Shown here piece by piece: positions 1 through 7,330 of a stretch of 64,000 bases of DNA (position 1 is its first letter; the number at the start of each line of letters is the position of its first letter). The notes below the pieces were generated by a model, which worked only from the letters and a program-made list of their open reading frames with translations, was not told the origin of the DNA and did no database searches. Source of the DNA: JAMOBE01 sp039908285 (lineage in GTDB: Bacteria; Pseudomonadota; Alphaproteobacteria; Rhodospirillales; Rhodospirillaceae). A program made the translations under genes and the position numbers. The DNA lies in contig JAMOBE010000003.1 in assembly GCA_039908285.1 (NCBI GenBank), positions 1 to 64,000 of the forward strand. The letters run 5' to 3'.

Positions 1-404
1 AGAAACACCCGCTCGAGACAGCGATCCGGCAGCGCCGCCAGCAGGGCGCGCGCATCGTCGGCGTACAGCCGCACGTTGGCGAGGCCATCCTCCTCCACGT
101 GGCGCAAAAGGCTCGCGACCCCGTTGACGAAGACCTCGCAGCCGATGATGCCGACGTCGGGATTGGCCGCCGCCTGCGCCGCCAGGTGCTCGCCACTGCC
201 GAAGCCGATTTCAAGCCACACCGCCCGCGGCCGCGACCCGAACAGCGCGATGGGATCGAGATCACCCTCTCCCGTCGCCGGAAGGGCAATGGACAGGCGC
301 GGCAGCAGGGTCTCGACCAGAGAAAGGCGCCCGGGTCGCAGCTTCTTTCCCCGGCGCCGACCAAAGCTGCGCGGGAGCGGGGGGGGGAGACTCTTCAACA
401 ACAT
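1..404 (-). CDS. trmB: tRNA (guanine-N7-)-methyltransferase TrmB, C-terminus cut by window edge
   Basis: Reading the reverse strand from an ATG at 402-404 gives an open frame to the window edge. It has a basic N-terminus (FGRRRGKKLRPGR) and then the SAM-binding motif EIGFGSGEH, followed by GCEVFVNGVASLL and YADDA. These are the hallmarks of TrmB, which makes m7G46 in tRNA using S-adenosylmethionine. About 135 residues are visible and the C-terminal third lies outside. It is the last gene of the reverse-strand metK/trmB neighbourhood common in Rhodospirillales. In this genome a yefM-yoeB pair separates it from metK. The start at 404 is the only plausible one seen; a G run lies just inside the gene. 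Confidence 0.88.
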   Translation of the reverse strand, partial: MLLKSLPPPLPRSFGRRRGKKLRPGRLSLVETLLPRLSIALPATGEGDLDPIALFGSRPRAVWLEIGFGSGEHLAAQAAANPDVGIIGCEVFVNGVASLLRHVEEDGLANVRLYADDARALLAALPDRCLERVF

Positions 405-411
405 GCGGCTT

Positions 412-678
412 TCAGTAATGATAGCGGCACTGGGCGATCTCGACCCGTTGATCCGTGCCGTTACCGCTGACGCGGTAAACCAGACGATGATCGCCGGTGA
501 TGCGCCGTGACCACCATCCGGCCAGAGTACCCCTGAGCGGTTCCGGTTTGCCGAGACCAGCGAAGGGTTGGCGCGTAACGTCGCGTATCAGGTCGTTGAT
601 CTTCCGCAGAATCGCTTTGTCGGTTGTCTGCCAGTAGAGGTAGTCCCCCCACGCCTGCCGGGTCCACAGCAGATTCAT
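412..678 (-). CDS. yoeB: Txe/YoeB-family mRNA interferase toxin
   Basis: An 88-residue protein of the RelE/YoeB fold, a ribosome-dependent endoribonuclease that cleaves mRNA at the A site. The residues used for catalysis in E. coli YoeB have visible counterparts: Glu46 (in KPEPLRG), Arg65 (in DHRLVY) and the C-terminal His87-Tyr88 pair (CRYHY end). The protein is full length and looks intact. The ATG overlaps the antitoxin stop in an ATGA arrangement, so the two are translationally coupled. The toxin ends 8 bases before the trmB start. The pair sits between metK and trmB, so it is probably a recent insertion into a conserved housekeeping order. Confidence 0.93.
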   Translation of the reverse strand: MNLLWTRQAWGDYLYWQTTDKAILRKINDLIRDVTRQPFAGLGKPEPLRGTLAGWWSRRITGDHRLVYRVSGNGTDQRVEIAQCRYHY

Positions 679-932
679 GATTCGTCGACAAGACCATGCG
701 GCGCGGCGCCGCCCGCCTCGGCTTCGGCGACCGACTCCAGCAACCGCGCCGCATTGCGTGGGCTGCGCAAAAGATGAAGAGTCTCCTCAATGGCGTGATA
801 TTCATCAAGCGACATCATCACGACCGGACGAGCACTCTGACGACTGACGATGATCGGGACTCGTTCGTCGCACACGCCTTCCATCACCCGGGCCAAATTC
901 TGACGCACATGCGTATAGGGCAGCACATCCAT
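675..932 (-). CDS. yefM: YefM/Phd-family antitoxin
   Basis: An 85-residue protein beginning MDVLPYTHVRQNLARVM, with the typical Phd/YefM N-terminal DNA-binding fold and a VSRQSARPVVMMSLDEY segment. The C-terminal part, which in this family folds on the toxin, is acidic and alanine rich. The start at 930-932 was chosen because it gives the usual YefM length; a longer in-frame extension upstream would run through the operator. It ends in an ATGA overlap with yoeB. Members of the family neutralise YoeB and repress their own operon together with it; the operator-like repeats just upstream agree with this. Confidence 0.93.
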   Translation of the reverse strand: MDVLPYTHVRQNLARVMEGVCDERVPIIVSRQSARPVVMMSLDEYHAIEETLHLLRSPRNAARLLESVAEAEAGGAAPHGLVDES

Positions 933-949
933 AGCCGTCTCCCTAAGTT

Positions 950-967
950 TGTACAGAAATATGTACA
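950..967 (-). promoter_or_regulatory. Probable YefM-YoeB operator: paired TGTACA palindromes
   Basis: Two perfect TGTACA hexamers lie at 950-955 and 962-967, centre to centre 12 bp, about 18 bp before the antitoxin start. E. coli YefM is known to bind palindromes with TGTACA cores at this spacing. The match in motif, spacing and position supports an autoregulatory operator. Binding itself is inferred. Confidence 0.72.
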
Positions 968-1002
968 CCTGCGGACGGCACCTGTCAACTCCCCCAGACA
1001 CC

Positions 1003-1029
1003 CTCTCCCCCCCCACTTCGAGGGGAGAG
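1003..1029. repeat. Extragenic palindrome, short copy of the CTCTCCCC family
   Basis: An imperfect hairpin, CTCTCC(CC)...GGGGAGAG with a CACTTCGA centre, between yefM and the end of metK. It is related to the palindromes at 4711, 8836, 15418, 18696, 36547 and 57365 but lacks the second half of the composite element. It could stop transcription leaving metK, though no T run follows. Confidence 0.6.
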
Positions 1030-1050
1030 GACTCTTCCGGCCTTCCCCCG

Positions 1051-2220
1051 TCAGGCGAAGGCGGTCCGGATGGTGTCGGCCAGGTCCGTGCGCTCCCACG
1101 AGAAGCCGCCGTCGGCCGTCGGGGCCCGACCGAAGTGGCCATACGACGAGGTACGGGCGTAGATCGGGCGGTTGAGAGCAAGATGCTCGCGGATGCCCCG
1201 GGGGCTGAGGTCCACCAGGTCGGTCAGCACGGTCGACAGGCGATCCTCGTCGACGCGGCCGGTGCCCTGGGTATCCACATAGACCGACAGCGGCTTCGAC
1301 ACGCCGATGGCGTAGGACAGCTGGATCAGGCACCTGGTCGCAACGCCCGAGGCCACCACGTTCTTCGCCAGATAGCGTGCCGCATAGGCGGCCGAGCGGT
1401 CCACCTTGGTCGGGTCCTTGCCGGAAAAGGCGCCGCCGCCGTGGGGCGCCGCGCCGCCATAGGTGTCGACGATGATCTTGCGGCCGGTCAGGCCGCTGTC
1501 ACCGTCCGGTCCGCCGATGACGAAACGGCCGGTGGGATTGACGTAGAACTGGTCCTCGCCGCACATCCAGCCCTCCGGCAGCACCTTGAGGACATGGGGA
1601 CGGACGATTTCACGCACCTCGTCCTGGCCGATGTCCGCCGCGTGCTGGGTGGATACCACCACCGAGGTGGCCCGTACCGGCCGGCCGTCCACGTACTGCA
1701 GAGTGATCTGGCTCTTGGCGTCGGGGCCGAGCTTCGGTGCCTGGCCGGAGTGGCGGGCCTCGGCCATGGACTTCAGGATGGCATGGGCGAACTGGATCGG
1801 CGCCGGCATCAGTTCGGCCGTCTCGTCGCAGGCATAGCCGAACATGATTCCCTGATCGCCGGCCCCCTCGTCCTTGTTGCCGGCGGCGTCGACACCCATG
1901 GCGATGTCGGCGGACTGGGCATGCACCCGCGTCACCACCTCGAGGGTTCGCCAGTTGAAGCCCTCCTGCTCGTAGCCGATCTCGCGCACCGCCTTGCGGG
2001 CGGCCTCGATCATCAGCTCGCGGCTGACGGATGCCGGTCCCCGCACCTCACCGGCCAGCACGACGAAATTGGTGGTGGCCAGGGTTTCCAGCGCCACGCG
2101 GGAGTGGGGATCGGCGGCCAGAAAAGCGTCGACGATCGAGTCGGAAATCCGGTCGCAAACCTTGTCGGGATGGCCCTCGGACACGGACTCGCTGGTGAAC
2201 AGGTAGTTGGTCTTCGCCAC
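1051..2220 (-). CDS. metK: S-adenosylmethionine synthetase
   Basis: A 389-residue MetK, the normal family length. It makes S-adenosylmethionine from methionine and ATP in the cytoplasm. Visible signatures are GHPDK (residues 16-20), GAGDQG (119-124) and the glycine-rich loop GGGAFSGKDPTKVDRS (261-276). The start is a GTG at 2218-2220 preceded by AGGGAGAG about 7 bases upstream. It lies downstream of the XRE regulator on the same strand, an arrangement often seen in Rhodospirillales, and ahead of the yefM-yoeB insertion. A hairpin that encloses the ribosome binding site (2223-2260) may influence translation. Confidence 0.97.
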   Translation of the reverse strand: MAKTNYLFTSESVSEGHPDKVCDRISDSIVDAFLAADPHSRVALETLATTNFVVLAGEVRGPASVSRELMIEAARKAVREIGYEQEGFNWRTLEVVTRVHAQSADIAMGVDAAGNKDEGAGDQGIMFGYACDETAELMPAPIQFAHAILKSMAEARHSGQAPKLGPDAKSQITLQYVDGRPVRATSVVVSTQHAADIGQDEVREIVRPHVLKVLPEGWMCGEDQFYVNPTGRFVIGGPDGDSGLTGRKIIVDTYGGAAPHGGGAFSGKDPTKVDRSAAYAARYLAKNVVASGVATRCLIQLSYAIGVSKPLSVYVDTQGTGRVDEDRLSTVLTDLVDLSPRGIREHLALNRPIYARTSSYGHFGRAPTADGGFSWERTDLADTIRTAFA

Positions 2221-2222
2221 GG

Positions 2223-2260
2223 CTGCACTCTCCCTGGGGTTATCTCCACCATCGGTGCAG
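2223..2260 (-). promoter_or_regulatory. Hairpin enclosing the metK ribosome binding site
   Basis: In the metK leader, CTGCAC (2255-2260) can pair with GTGCAG (2223-2228), a perfect 6-bp stem whose loop contains the AGGGAGAG ribosome binding site (2228-2235). The stem ends 2 bases before the GTG start. metK leaders in alphaproteobacteria can carry SAM-sensing elements that hide this site. I cannot match the sequence to a named riboswitch class, so function is only suggested. Confidence 0.3.
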
Positions 2261-2470
2261 AGGATCCTGGCAGATCCATGACCGACAAGATGTTGTTCCA
2301 GGGAAGCGCCGGGACGTCAAGATTCTTTTCCACAGGCCCTTTTCACAGGCCCTTTTCCCGAAGCGCAGGAAAGAGACCCCGGCTACCGGGGGTCCCCTCC
2401 CGGCACCGGAACGCCCCACCGTCCGCCCGGGAGCCGCGCCCGACCGCGGCGCGGCCCCCGGGCCAGGAGT

Positions 2471-2989
2471 TCACTCCTGAGGTGTCGGCGGCTCGGAGGC
2501 CGCGACCTTCGCAGCGTCCGAGGCGCTGGCCAGGGCCTTGGACAGCTCGAACACCCGCTTGCGCACCTGCGGATCGGTGATCCGGTAGTAGGCGCGCACC
2601 AGTTCGAGCGTCTCCCGCTTGGTCATGGGATCGGCGTCGAAGGTGCTCGGCTCCTCCGTCATTCCCGAGAGCATGCGCGGGCTCTGGGCCGCTGTCCCCT
2701 CCACCATGTCGTCGAAGAAGAACGACACGGGGACGTCGAGAACCCGGCTCAGGTCCCACAGGCGGCTGGCGCCGATGCGGTTGGCGCCGCGCTCGTACTT
2801 CTGGACCTGCTGGAACGTCAGCCCGATGGCGTCTCCAAGCTTCTCCTGACTCATCCCGAGCAGCGTCCGCCGCAGGCGCACACGGCCCCCGACGTGCACA
2901 TCGATGGGATTCGGACTGCCCGTTGCCGTGCGTCCCCGCGTCGAAACGCGGGCCGCACCACTCTCTCTTACAGCGCGTGCTGGTGCCAT
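2471..2989 (-). CDS. XRE-family transcriptional regulator
   Basis: A 172-residue protein with a Cro/CI helix-turn-helix (about residues 35-92; MSQEKLGDAIGLTFQQVQKY holds the recognition helices). The C-terminal tail is alanine and charge rich and shows no known domain. The DVHVGGRVRLRR...SFFFDDM pattern is typical of the regulator found next to metK in Rhodospirillales. Family members often start near PNPIDVHVG, so the annotated ATG at 2987-2989 may be about 25 residues too far upstream. A perfect 18-bp palindrome at 3056-3073 is a likely operator. Its targets are unknown; autoregulation and metK are the obvious candidates. Confidence 0.88.
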   Translation of the reverse strand: MAPARAVRESGAARVSTRGRTATGSPNPIDVHVGGRVRLRRTLLGMSQEKLGDAIGLTFQQVQKYERGANRIGASRLWDLSRVLDVPVSFFFDDMVEGTAAQSPRMLSGMTEEPSTFDADPMTKRETLELVRAYYRITDPQVRKRVFELSKALASASDAAKVAASEPPTPQE

Positions 2990-3055
2990 GGTCGATCCTT
3001 TTTCTGAACGATATCACAACATATTGGTAACCCGGTCGTCGGACCAGCAACTTGT

Positions 3056-3073
3056 GTCATACGATCGTATGAC
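3056..3073. promoter_or_regulatory. Perfect 18-bp palindrome upstream of the XRE gene
   Basis: GTCATACGATCGTATGAC is a perfect dyad, 67 bp upstream of the XRE gene start, in a lower-GC gap between the XRE gene and the 3' end of lnt. Its size and symmetry fit a dimeric Cro/CI-type operator. That the neighbouring regulator binds it is inference. Confidence 0.5.
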
Positions 3074-3151
3074 CGTCAACATCGACGAACGCCGATGATG
3101 ATCAAAGAGTGCCGCCGACTACAGATAGTTGGGGATGGTGCTACCCCGAAT

Positions 3152-4681
3152 TCAACCTCGACGAAGCGCCGCAATGGCGGTTCCGAGCAGAAATGATGCG
3201 AGGAGCAGGACTGGTCCGTCGCCCCACCGCGCGTAAGGAGTGGGATGAACGAGGGGGCGTGGGAGCGGCGCGTCGAGTACGCCCATCTCGCCCAGGTCCA
3301 GGCGCCGCAGGACCCGGCCGAAGGGATCGACCACGCCGGAAATGCCTGTGACCGCCACTCTTACCAGGGGCAGTCCTTCCTCGACCGCCCGCCAGCGGGT
3401 ACTGGCGAAGTGCTGGTGGGGGCCGGCGCTCATGCCGAACCACGCGTCGTTGGTCAGGTTGAGGAGCCAGTCCGGCCTGTTGGTCGCGTCCACGACCTTT
3501 CCGGGGAAGATGGCCTCATAGCAGATGAGTGGACTGAACGGGGGGAGGCCCGACACGGTCAGGGTCTTCATTCCGGGGCCGGCCGAAAAGTCGATGGCGC
3601 CCACCGTCAGCTTGTCGAACGGCAGAATCGAGCGCAACGGCATGTACTCGCCGAACGGCACCAGGTGGACCTTGTCGTAGACGGCCACCAGGGTACCGTC
3701 ATGGTCGATGGCCAACAGGCTGTTCCACACCTGGAGCGGCGATACGCCGGGCGGCGTCAGGCGCGGGGCGCCGGTGATGACCGCTCCTCCCGGCGGCGCC
3801 GCCGTCGCGATGATGGCCCGGTGCGTCGCATCGTGATCGAGGGAGAAGATCGACGCCGTCTCCGGCCAGATCACGTGGGTGACGGAGTCGATCCCCGGCG
3901 AGCGACTCAACTCGATCTGGCGGAGGAAGTTGGTTTCGCGAAGACTGGGACGCCACTTCAGGGTCTGGTCGATGTTGGCCTGAACCAGGCGGAGGGTCAC
4001 GCCGGGAACGAGCGGCAGGTCCCCGACCGCTCCGGCCATCTGGAGGCGCACGGCGCCACCCGCCCAGACCAGCGCCAGGAGTCCCAGGGCGGCGGCCGGG
4101 AATCGCCGGTCCGCCAGGGCCGGCGTGGCGGCGATCAATACCGTCAGCAGACTGACGCCATAGGCTCCGACCAGCGCCGCTACCTGCATCATCGCCGGCA
4201 CGTCGCTCCAGGCATAGGCGGCAAGTCCCCAGGGAAAGCCCGTGAACAGCCACCCCCGCAGCATCTCCGCCACCGTCCACGCCCCGGCCAGGGCCGCCAC
4301 CCGGGCGGGACCGGGGCGCGACACGGCATGGGTCAGGCCGGCGGCCAGGGCCACGAAGGCGCCGAGACCCACCCCGAGCCCAATGATGGCGAAGGGCAGC
4401 ATCCAGCCGAATCGCTCAGGGTCCACCAGAAAGGCGTGCCCCACCCAGTACAGGGCGGTGGCGAAGTGGCCGCTGCCGAAGGACCATCCCACCAGCGCCG
4501 CGCCACGCCAGCTCCGGCTGCCGTCGATGAGCCACACCAGGGCGGGAAAGGCGACCAGCAGCAGCGGCGCCGCCCCCACCGGCGGCTGGGCGGCGGCGGC
4601 CAGGACTCCCAGCAGCAGGGCCAGGCCGTGACGACGCCACCCGGCAAGCCCGCCGACGATGGTGGCCAGGGTCCGTATCAT
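3152..4681 (-). CDS. lnt: Apolipoprotein N-acyltransferase
   Basis: A 509-residue inner-membrane enzyme that adds the third acyl chain to bacterial lipoproteins. The N-terminal half is a run of hydrophobic segments (AWRRHGLALLLGVLAAAA onward). The C-terminal half is a nitrilase-type domain with the expected triad regions: Glu in VIWPETASI, Lys in YDKVHLVPFGEYMP and Cys in PLICYEAIFPG. A final hydrophobic helix (VLLLASFLLGTAIAAL) follows. The ATG at 4679-4681 was chosen; the longer frame upstream is only the repeat element. Its substrates presumably include the lipoproteins encoded at 11748 and 28909. It follows the corC-like gene after a 203-bp gap that contains the palindromic element. Confidence 0.95.
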   Translation of the reverse strand: MIRTLATIVGGLAGWRRHGLALLLGVLAAAAQPPVGAAPLLLVAFPALVWLIDGSRSWRGAALVGWSFGSGHFATALYWVGHAFLVDPERFGWMLPFAIIGLGVGLGAFVALAAGLTHAVSRPGPARVAALAGAWTVAEMLRGWLFTGFPWGLAAYAWSDVPAMMQVAALVGAYGVSLLTVLIAATPALADRRFPAAALGLLALVWAGGAVRLQMAGAVGDLPLVPGVTLRLVQANIDQTLKWRPSLRETNFLRQIELSRSPGIDSVTHVIWPETASIFSLDHDATHRAIIATAAPPGGAVITGAPRLTPPGVSPLQVWNSLLAIDHDGTLVAVYDKVHLVPFGEYMPLRSILPFDKLTVGAIDFSAGPGMKTLTVSGLPPFSPLICYEAIFPGKVVDATNRPDWLLNLTNDAWFGMSAGPHQHFASTRWRAVEEGLPLVRVAVTGISGVVDPFGRVLRRLDLGEMGVLDAPLPRPLVHPTPYARWGDGPVLLLASFLLGTAIAALRRG

Positions 4682-4710
4682 GGACGCGATGCCAGGTTTG
4701 TATGAAGGGC

Positions 4711-4850
4711 ACTTCCCAAAAGCCCTCTCCCCCCTCTTTCGGGGGGAGAGGGTTGGGTGAGGGGGGTGCCGAAGCTCTCGAGATGGTGCCGGTTGCCCCA
4801 CCCCCTCACCCCGGCCCTCTCCCCCTCGAGGGGGAGAGGGAGTGGATGAC
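4711..4850. repeat. Composite extragenic palindromic element (two palindromes)
   Basis: Two palindromes, 4723-4752 (CCCTCTCC...GGAGAGGG with a CTTTC centre) and 4815-4840 (CCCTCTCCCCC TCGA GGGGGAGAGGG), are separated by about 60 bp. That spacer carries GGTTGGGTGAGGGG and its counterpart CCCCTCACCCCGGCC, so the whole can fold into a large double hairpin. The border AGGGCACTTCCCAAAAG is shared with the copy at 36547. The element lies between lnt and the corC-like gene. No clear target duplication was found for this copy. Confidence 0.85.
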
Positions 4851-4884
4851 CTGACGTGAGTTGCATACGGCTACCCCACGCCTC

Positions 4885-5793
4885 TCACTGCATCTCTCCC
4901 GGCCGGGGCGGCAGATTGCGCAGGCGCAGGCGCCGGACCCGGCGCGGATCGGCGTCCATGACCTGGAACTCGATGCCCGAGGAATGGGTGATGAGTTCGC
5001 CGCGGGTCGGCACCCGGCCGGCCAGATAGAAGATCAGCCCGCCCAGGGTGTCGGTGTCCTCGCGCTCGTCCTCGGACAGCACCTGTCCCACCCGCTCCTC
5101 GAAGGCCTCGACGGGCACGCGGGCATCGGCCTCGGCGGTGCCGTCGGGGCGGATGATGAACTCGGGCTCGACGTCGGTGTCGTGCTCGTCCTCGATCTCG
5201 CCGACGATCTCCTCCACCAGGTCCTCGATGGTGACGAGGCCGTCGATGCCGCCGTATTCGTCCACCACCAGGGCCATGTGGGTCCGCTTGAGCCGCATCT
5301 CCAGCATGAGGTCGAGCACCCGGATCGACGGCGCCACGAACAGGATGCGGCGCAACAGGTGCTGCAACACCACCGGCCGGCGGGTAGCCACCACCGCCAC
5401 CACGTCCTTGATGTGGATCATGCCGAGCACGTCGTCCAGAGTCCCCCGGTACACCGGCATGCGGGAGTGGCCCTGGCGGGCCATCATGTCGATCACCTGC
5501 TCGATGGGAGTGGCCACGTCGACGGAGACGATGTCGGCCCGGGGCACCATGACGTCGTGGGCGGTGACGTCGCGCATGTGCAGGATGTTGCCGAGCAGGA
5601 GTCGCTCATGGGAGTCGATGGGCGTTTCCTCGCCCCGCTCCTCGATGATCTCCTCGATGGCCTCGCGGACGGAGCTTTCGCCGCTGCGGCTCTTCATCAG
5701 CTCCTTGAGCCAGCGGGAGATGGCCCTGGCCAGGGACTGTTCATCGCCCGGCCCGTCGTCGCGGCCGGGTCTCGTAGAGGGGATGTCACTCAT
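4885..5793 (-). CDS. CBS-domain transporter-associated protein (CorC/HlyC family)
   Basis: A 302-residue cytoplasmic protein with a paired CBS domain. The first (about residues 70-130) holds DVMVPRADIVSVD and GHSRMPVYRG. The second (about 135-190) holds HMALVVDEYGGIDGLVTIEDL. A C-terminal CorC_HlyC domain follows, ending in DADPRRVRRLRLR. Soluble proteins of this type are encoded between ybeY and lnt in most proteobacteria and are linked to Mg/Co resistance and envelope maintenance. It has none of the membrane segments of the larger hemolysin-like relatives. The ATG overlaps the ybeY stop by 4 bases. Confidence 0.92.
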   Translation of the reverse strand: MSDIPSTRPGRDDGPGDEQSLARAISRWLKELMKSRSGESSVREAIEEIIEERGEETPIDSHERLLLGNILHMRDVTAHDVMVPRADIVSVDVATPIEQVIDMMARQGHSRMPVYRGTLDDVLGMIHIKDVVAVVATRRPVVLQHLLRRILFVAPSIRVLDLMLEMRLKRTHMALVVDEYGGIDGLVTIEDLVEEIVGEIEDEHDTDVEPEFIIRPDGTAEADARVPVEAFEERVGQVLSEDEREDTDTLGGLIFYLAGRVPTRGELITHSSGIEFQVMDADPRRVRRLRLRNLPPRPGEMQ

Positions 5794-6344
5794 GATCGCA
5801 TCGGTGTTCCGGAGTCGACTCGGGCGTATGGGTCGGCGATGCCGAGACCCGCGAGGCTCGCGGCTTCCAGTCGCTCCATGTCCAGAGCCGCGTCGTCCTC
5901 CTCGTGATCATACCCTATCAGATGCAGAACGCCATGGACGACGAGATGACTGAGATGATCGGCAAGGGACAGCCCCTCCGCCGCGGCTTCGGCCGCCGTG
6001 GTCTCGTGGGCGATGATCACGTCGCCCAGCAGCAGCGGCTCGTCCGGCTCCGGAAGGGGGTCGTCCCCGTCCAGGGCGGCGAAGGACAGGACGTTGGTGG
6101 GCTTGTCCTGACCGCGATAGTCGCGGTTGAACCGCCGGACCTCGGCGTCGTCGGACAGGACGATGGCGAGTTCGATCCCGGAGTCGACTCCGGCGAGCGG
6201 CCGTTCCCGCAGCCCGGCCGCCAGCGCCGCCAGTGCTGCCGCACGGCACCGCTCCTCGGCGTCGGGGAGGGATGCGAGCCAGGCCGGGCACGTCGCCTCG
6301 ACCGCCATGTCCACGTCAAAGTCCATATCCATGACCTGACTCAC
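5790..6344 (-). CDS. ybeY: Endoribonuclease YbeY
   Basis: A 184-residue single-strand-specific RNase involved in 16S rRNA 3'-end maturation and ribosome quality control. The zinc-binding signature is intact: HGVLHLIGYDH with the three histidines, followed by an acidic EEDDAALDME stretch. The preceding RDYRGQDKPTNVLSF motif is also family-typical. It overlaps phoH upstream and the corC-like gene downstream by 4 bases each, so translation through miaB-phoH-ybeY-corC is coupled. The N-terminus is longer and more acidic than in E. coli. In other bacteria YbeY and PhoH proteins are functionally linked. Confidence 0.95.
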   Translation of the reverse strand: MSQVMDMDFDVDMAVEATCPAWLASLPDAEERCRAAALAALAAGLRERPLAGVDSGIELAIVLSDDAEVRRFNRDYRGQDKPTNVLSFAALDGDDPLPEPDEPLLLGDVIIAHETTAAEAAAEGLSLADHLSHLVVHGVLHLIGYDHEEDDAALDMERLEAASLAGLGIADPYARVDSGTPMRS

Positions 6345-7330
6345 TGCGAGTCTCCTCCCTCGCGGGCCTGGTAGGCGCGGACGATGCGCGTCACCAGGTC
6401 GTGACGCACCACGTCGCGGTCGGTGAAGCGGATGAAGGCGACGCTCTCCACGCCCTGCAGCGTCTCGATGGCGTCGCGCAGGCCCGAGCGGGCGCCGGAC
6501 GGCAGGTCGATCTGGCTCATGTCGCCGGTGACCACCATGCGCGAGTTCTCGCCAAGGCGGGTCAGAAACATCTTCATCTGCACCGGGGTGGTGTTCTGCG
6601 CCTCGTCCAGGATGACGAAGGCGCTGGCCAGGGTACGGCCGCGCATGAAGGCGAGTGGGGCCACCTCTATCTCCCCCGACGCCAGCCGCTTCATCACCTG
6701 ATCGCCGGGGAGCATGTCGTAGAGGGCGTCATAGAGCGGGCGCAGGTACGGATCGACCTTGTCGCGGAGATCGCCCGGCAGAAACCCGAGTCGCTCCCCG
6801 GCCTCGACGGCGGGCCGCGAGAGGATCAATCGATCCACCTGACCCCGCAGCATCATCGACACCGCCATGGCGACCGCCAGATAGGTCTTGCCGGTGCCGG
6901 CCGGGCCGAGCCCGAACACCAGATCGTTGTCGCGCATGGCCCTGAGGTACTCGGCCTGGGTGGGGGAGCGCGGCTCGACATGGCGCTTGCGGGTGCGCAG
7001 ACCGAGGGCGTCGTCGTCGGCCTCCATGCTGGCCACCCCGTGGCGGGACATGCGCACCGCCGCGTCGACGTCGCCCATCTCCACCTCGTGGCCGCGGCGG
7101 ATGCGGTCGTACAGGGCGTCGAGGGCCGAGCGGGCCGCCTCCACCATGCCCGACGGGCCGGTGATGGTGACGGCATTGCCGCGGGTGTCGAGGGAAACCC
7201 CGAGTTGACGCTCCATGCGATCCAGATTGGCGTTGCGGGGACCGAAAAGGACCTGAAGGTGCTTGTTGTCGTCGAACTCCCGCGTGAGTCGCACGCTGGC
7301 GCTCTGGGCCTGGGGGGCGATCGGGGTCAC
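6341..7330 (-). CDS. phoH: PhoH-like ATPase
   Basis: A 329-residue PhoH-family protein. The N-terminal part (about residues 20-80) resembles a KH-type RNA-binding segment (GPRNANLDRMERQLGV...VTITGP). The P-loop is GPAGTGKT (142-149), and the Walker B-like segment is FVILDEAQNTTP. PhoH ATPases are thought to act in RNA metabolism with YbeY; the biochemical role is not settled. The start is GTG, overlapping the miaB stop as GTGA, so it depends on miaB translation. Confidence 0.94.
   Translation of the reverse strand: MTPIAPQAQSASVRLTREFDDNKHLQVLFGPRNANLDRMERQLGVSLDTRGNAVTITGPSGMVEAARSALDALYDRIRRGHEVEMGDVDAAVRMSRHGVASMEADDDALGLRTRKRHVEPRSPTQAEYLRAMRDNDLVFGLGPAGTGKTYLAVAMAVSMMLRGQVDRLILSRPAVEAGERLGFLPGDLRDKVDPYLRPLYDALYDMLPGDQVMKRLASGEIEVAPLAFMRGRTLASAFVILDEAQNTTPVQMKMFLTRLGENSRMVVTGDMSQIDLPSGARSGLRDAIETLQGVESVAFIRFTDRDVVRHDLVTRIVRAYQAREGGDSQ

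Noticed and set aside
949..2580. Long open frame of 543 codons opposite metK
   Set aside because: It is the antisense shadow of metK in GC-rich DNA; its protein is low-complexity Gly/His/Arg-rich and has no family features.
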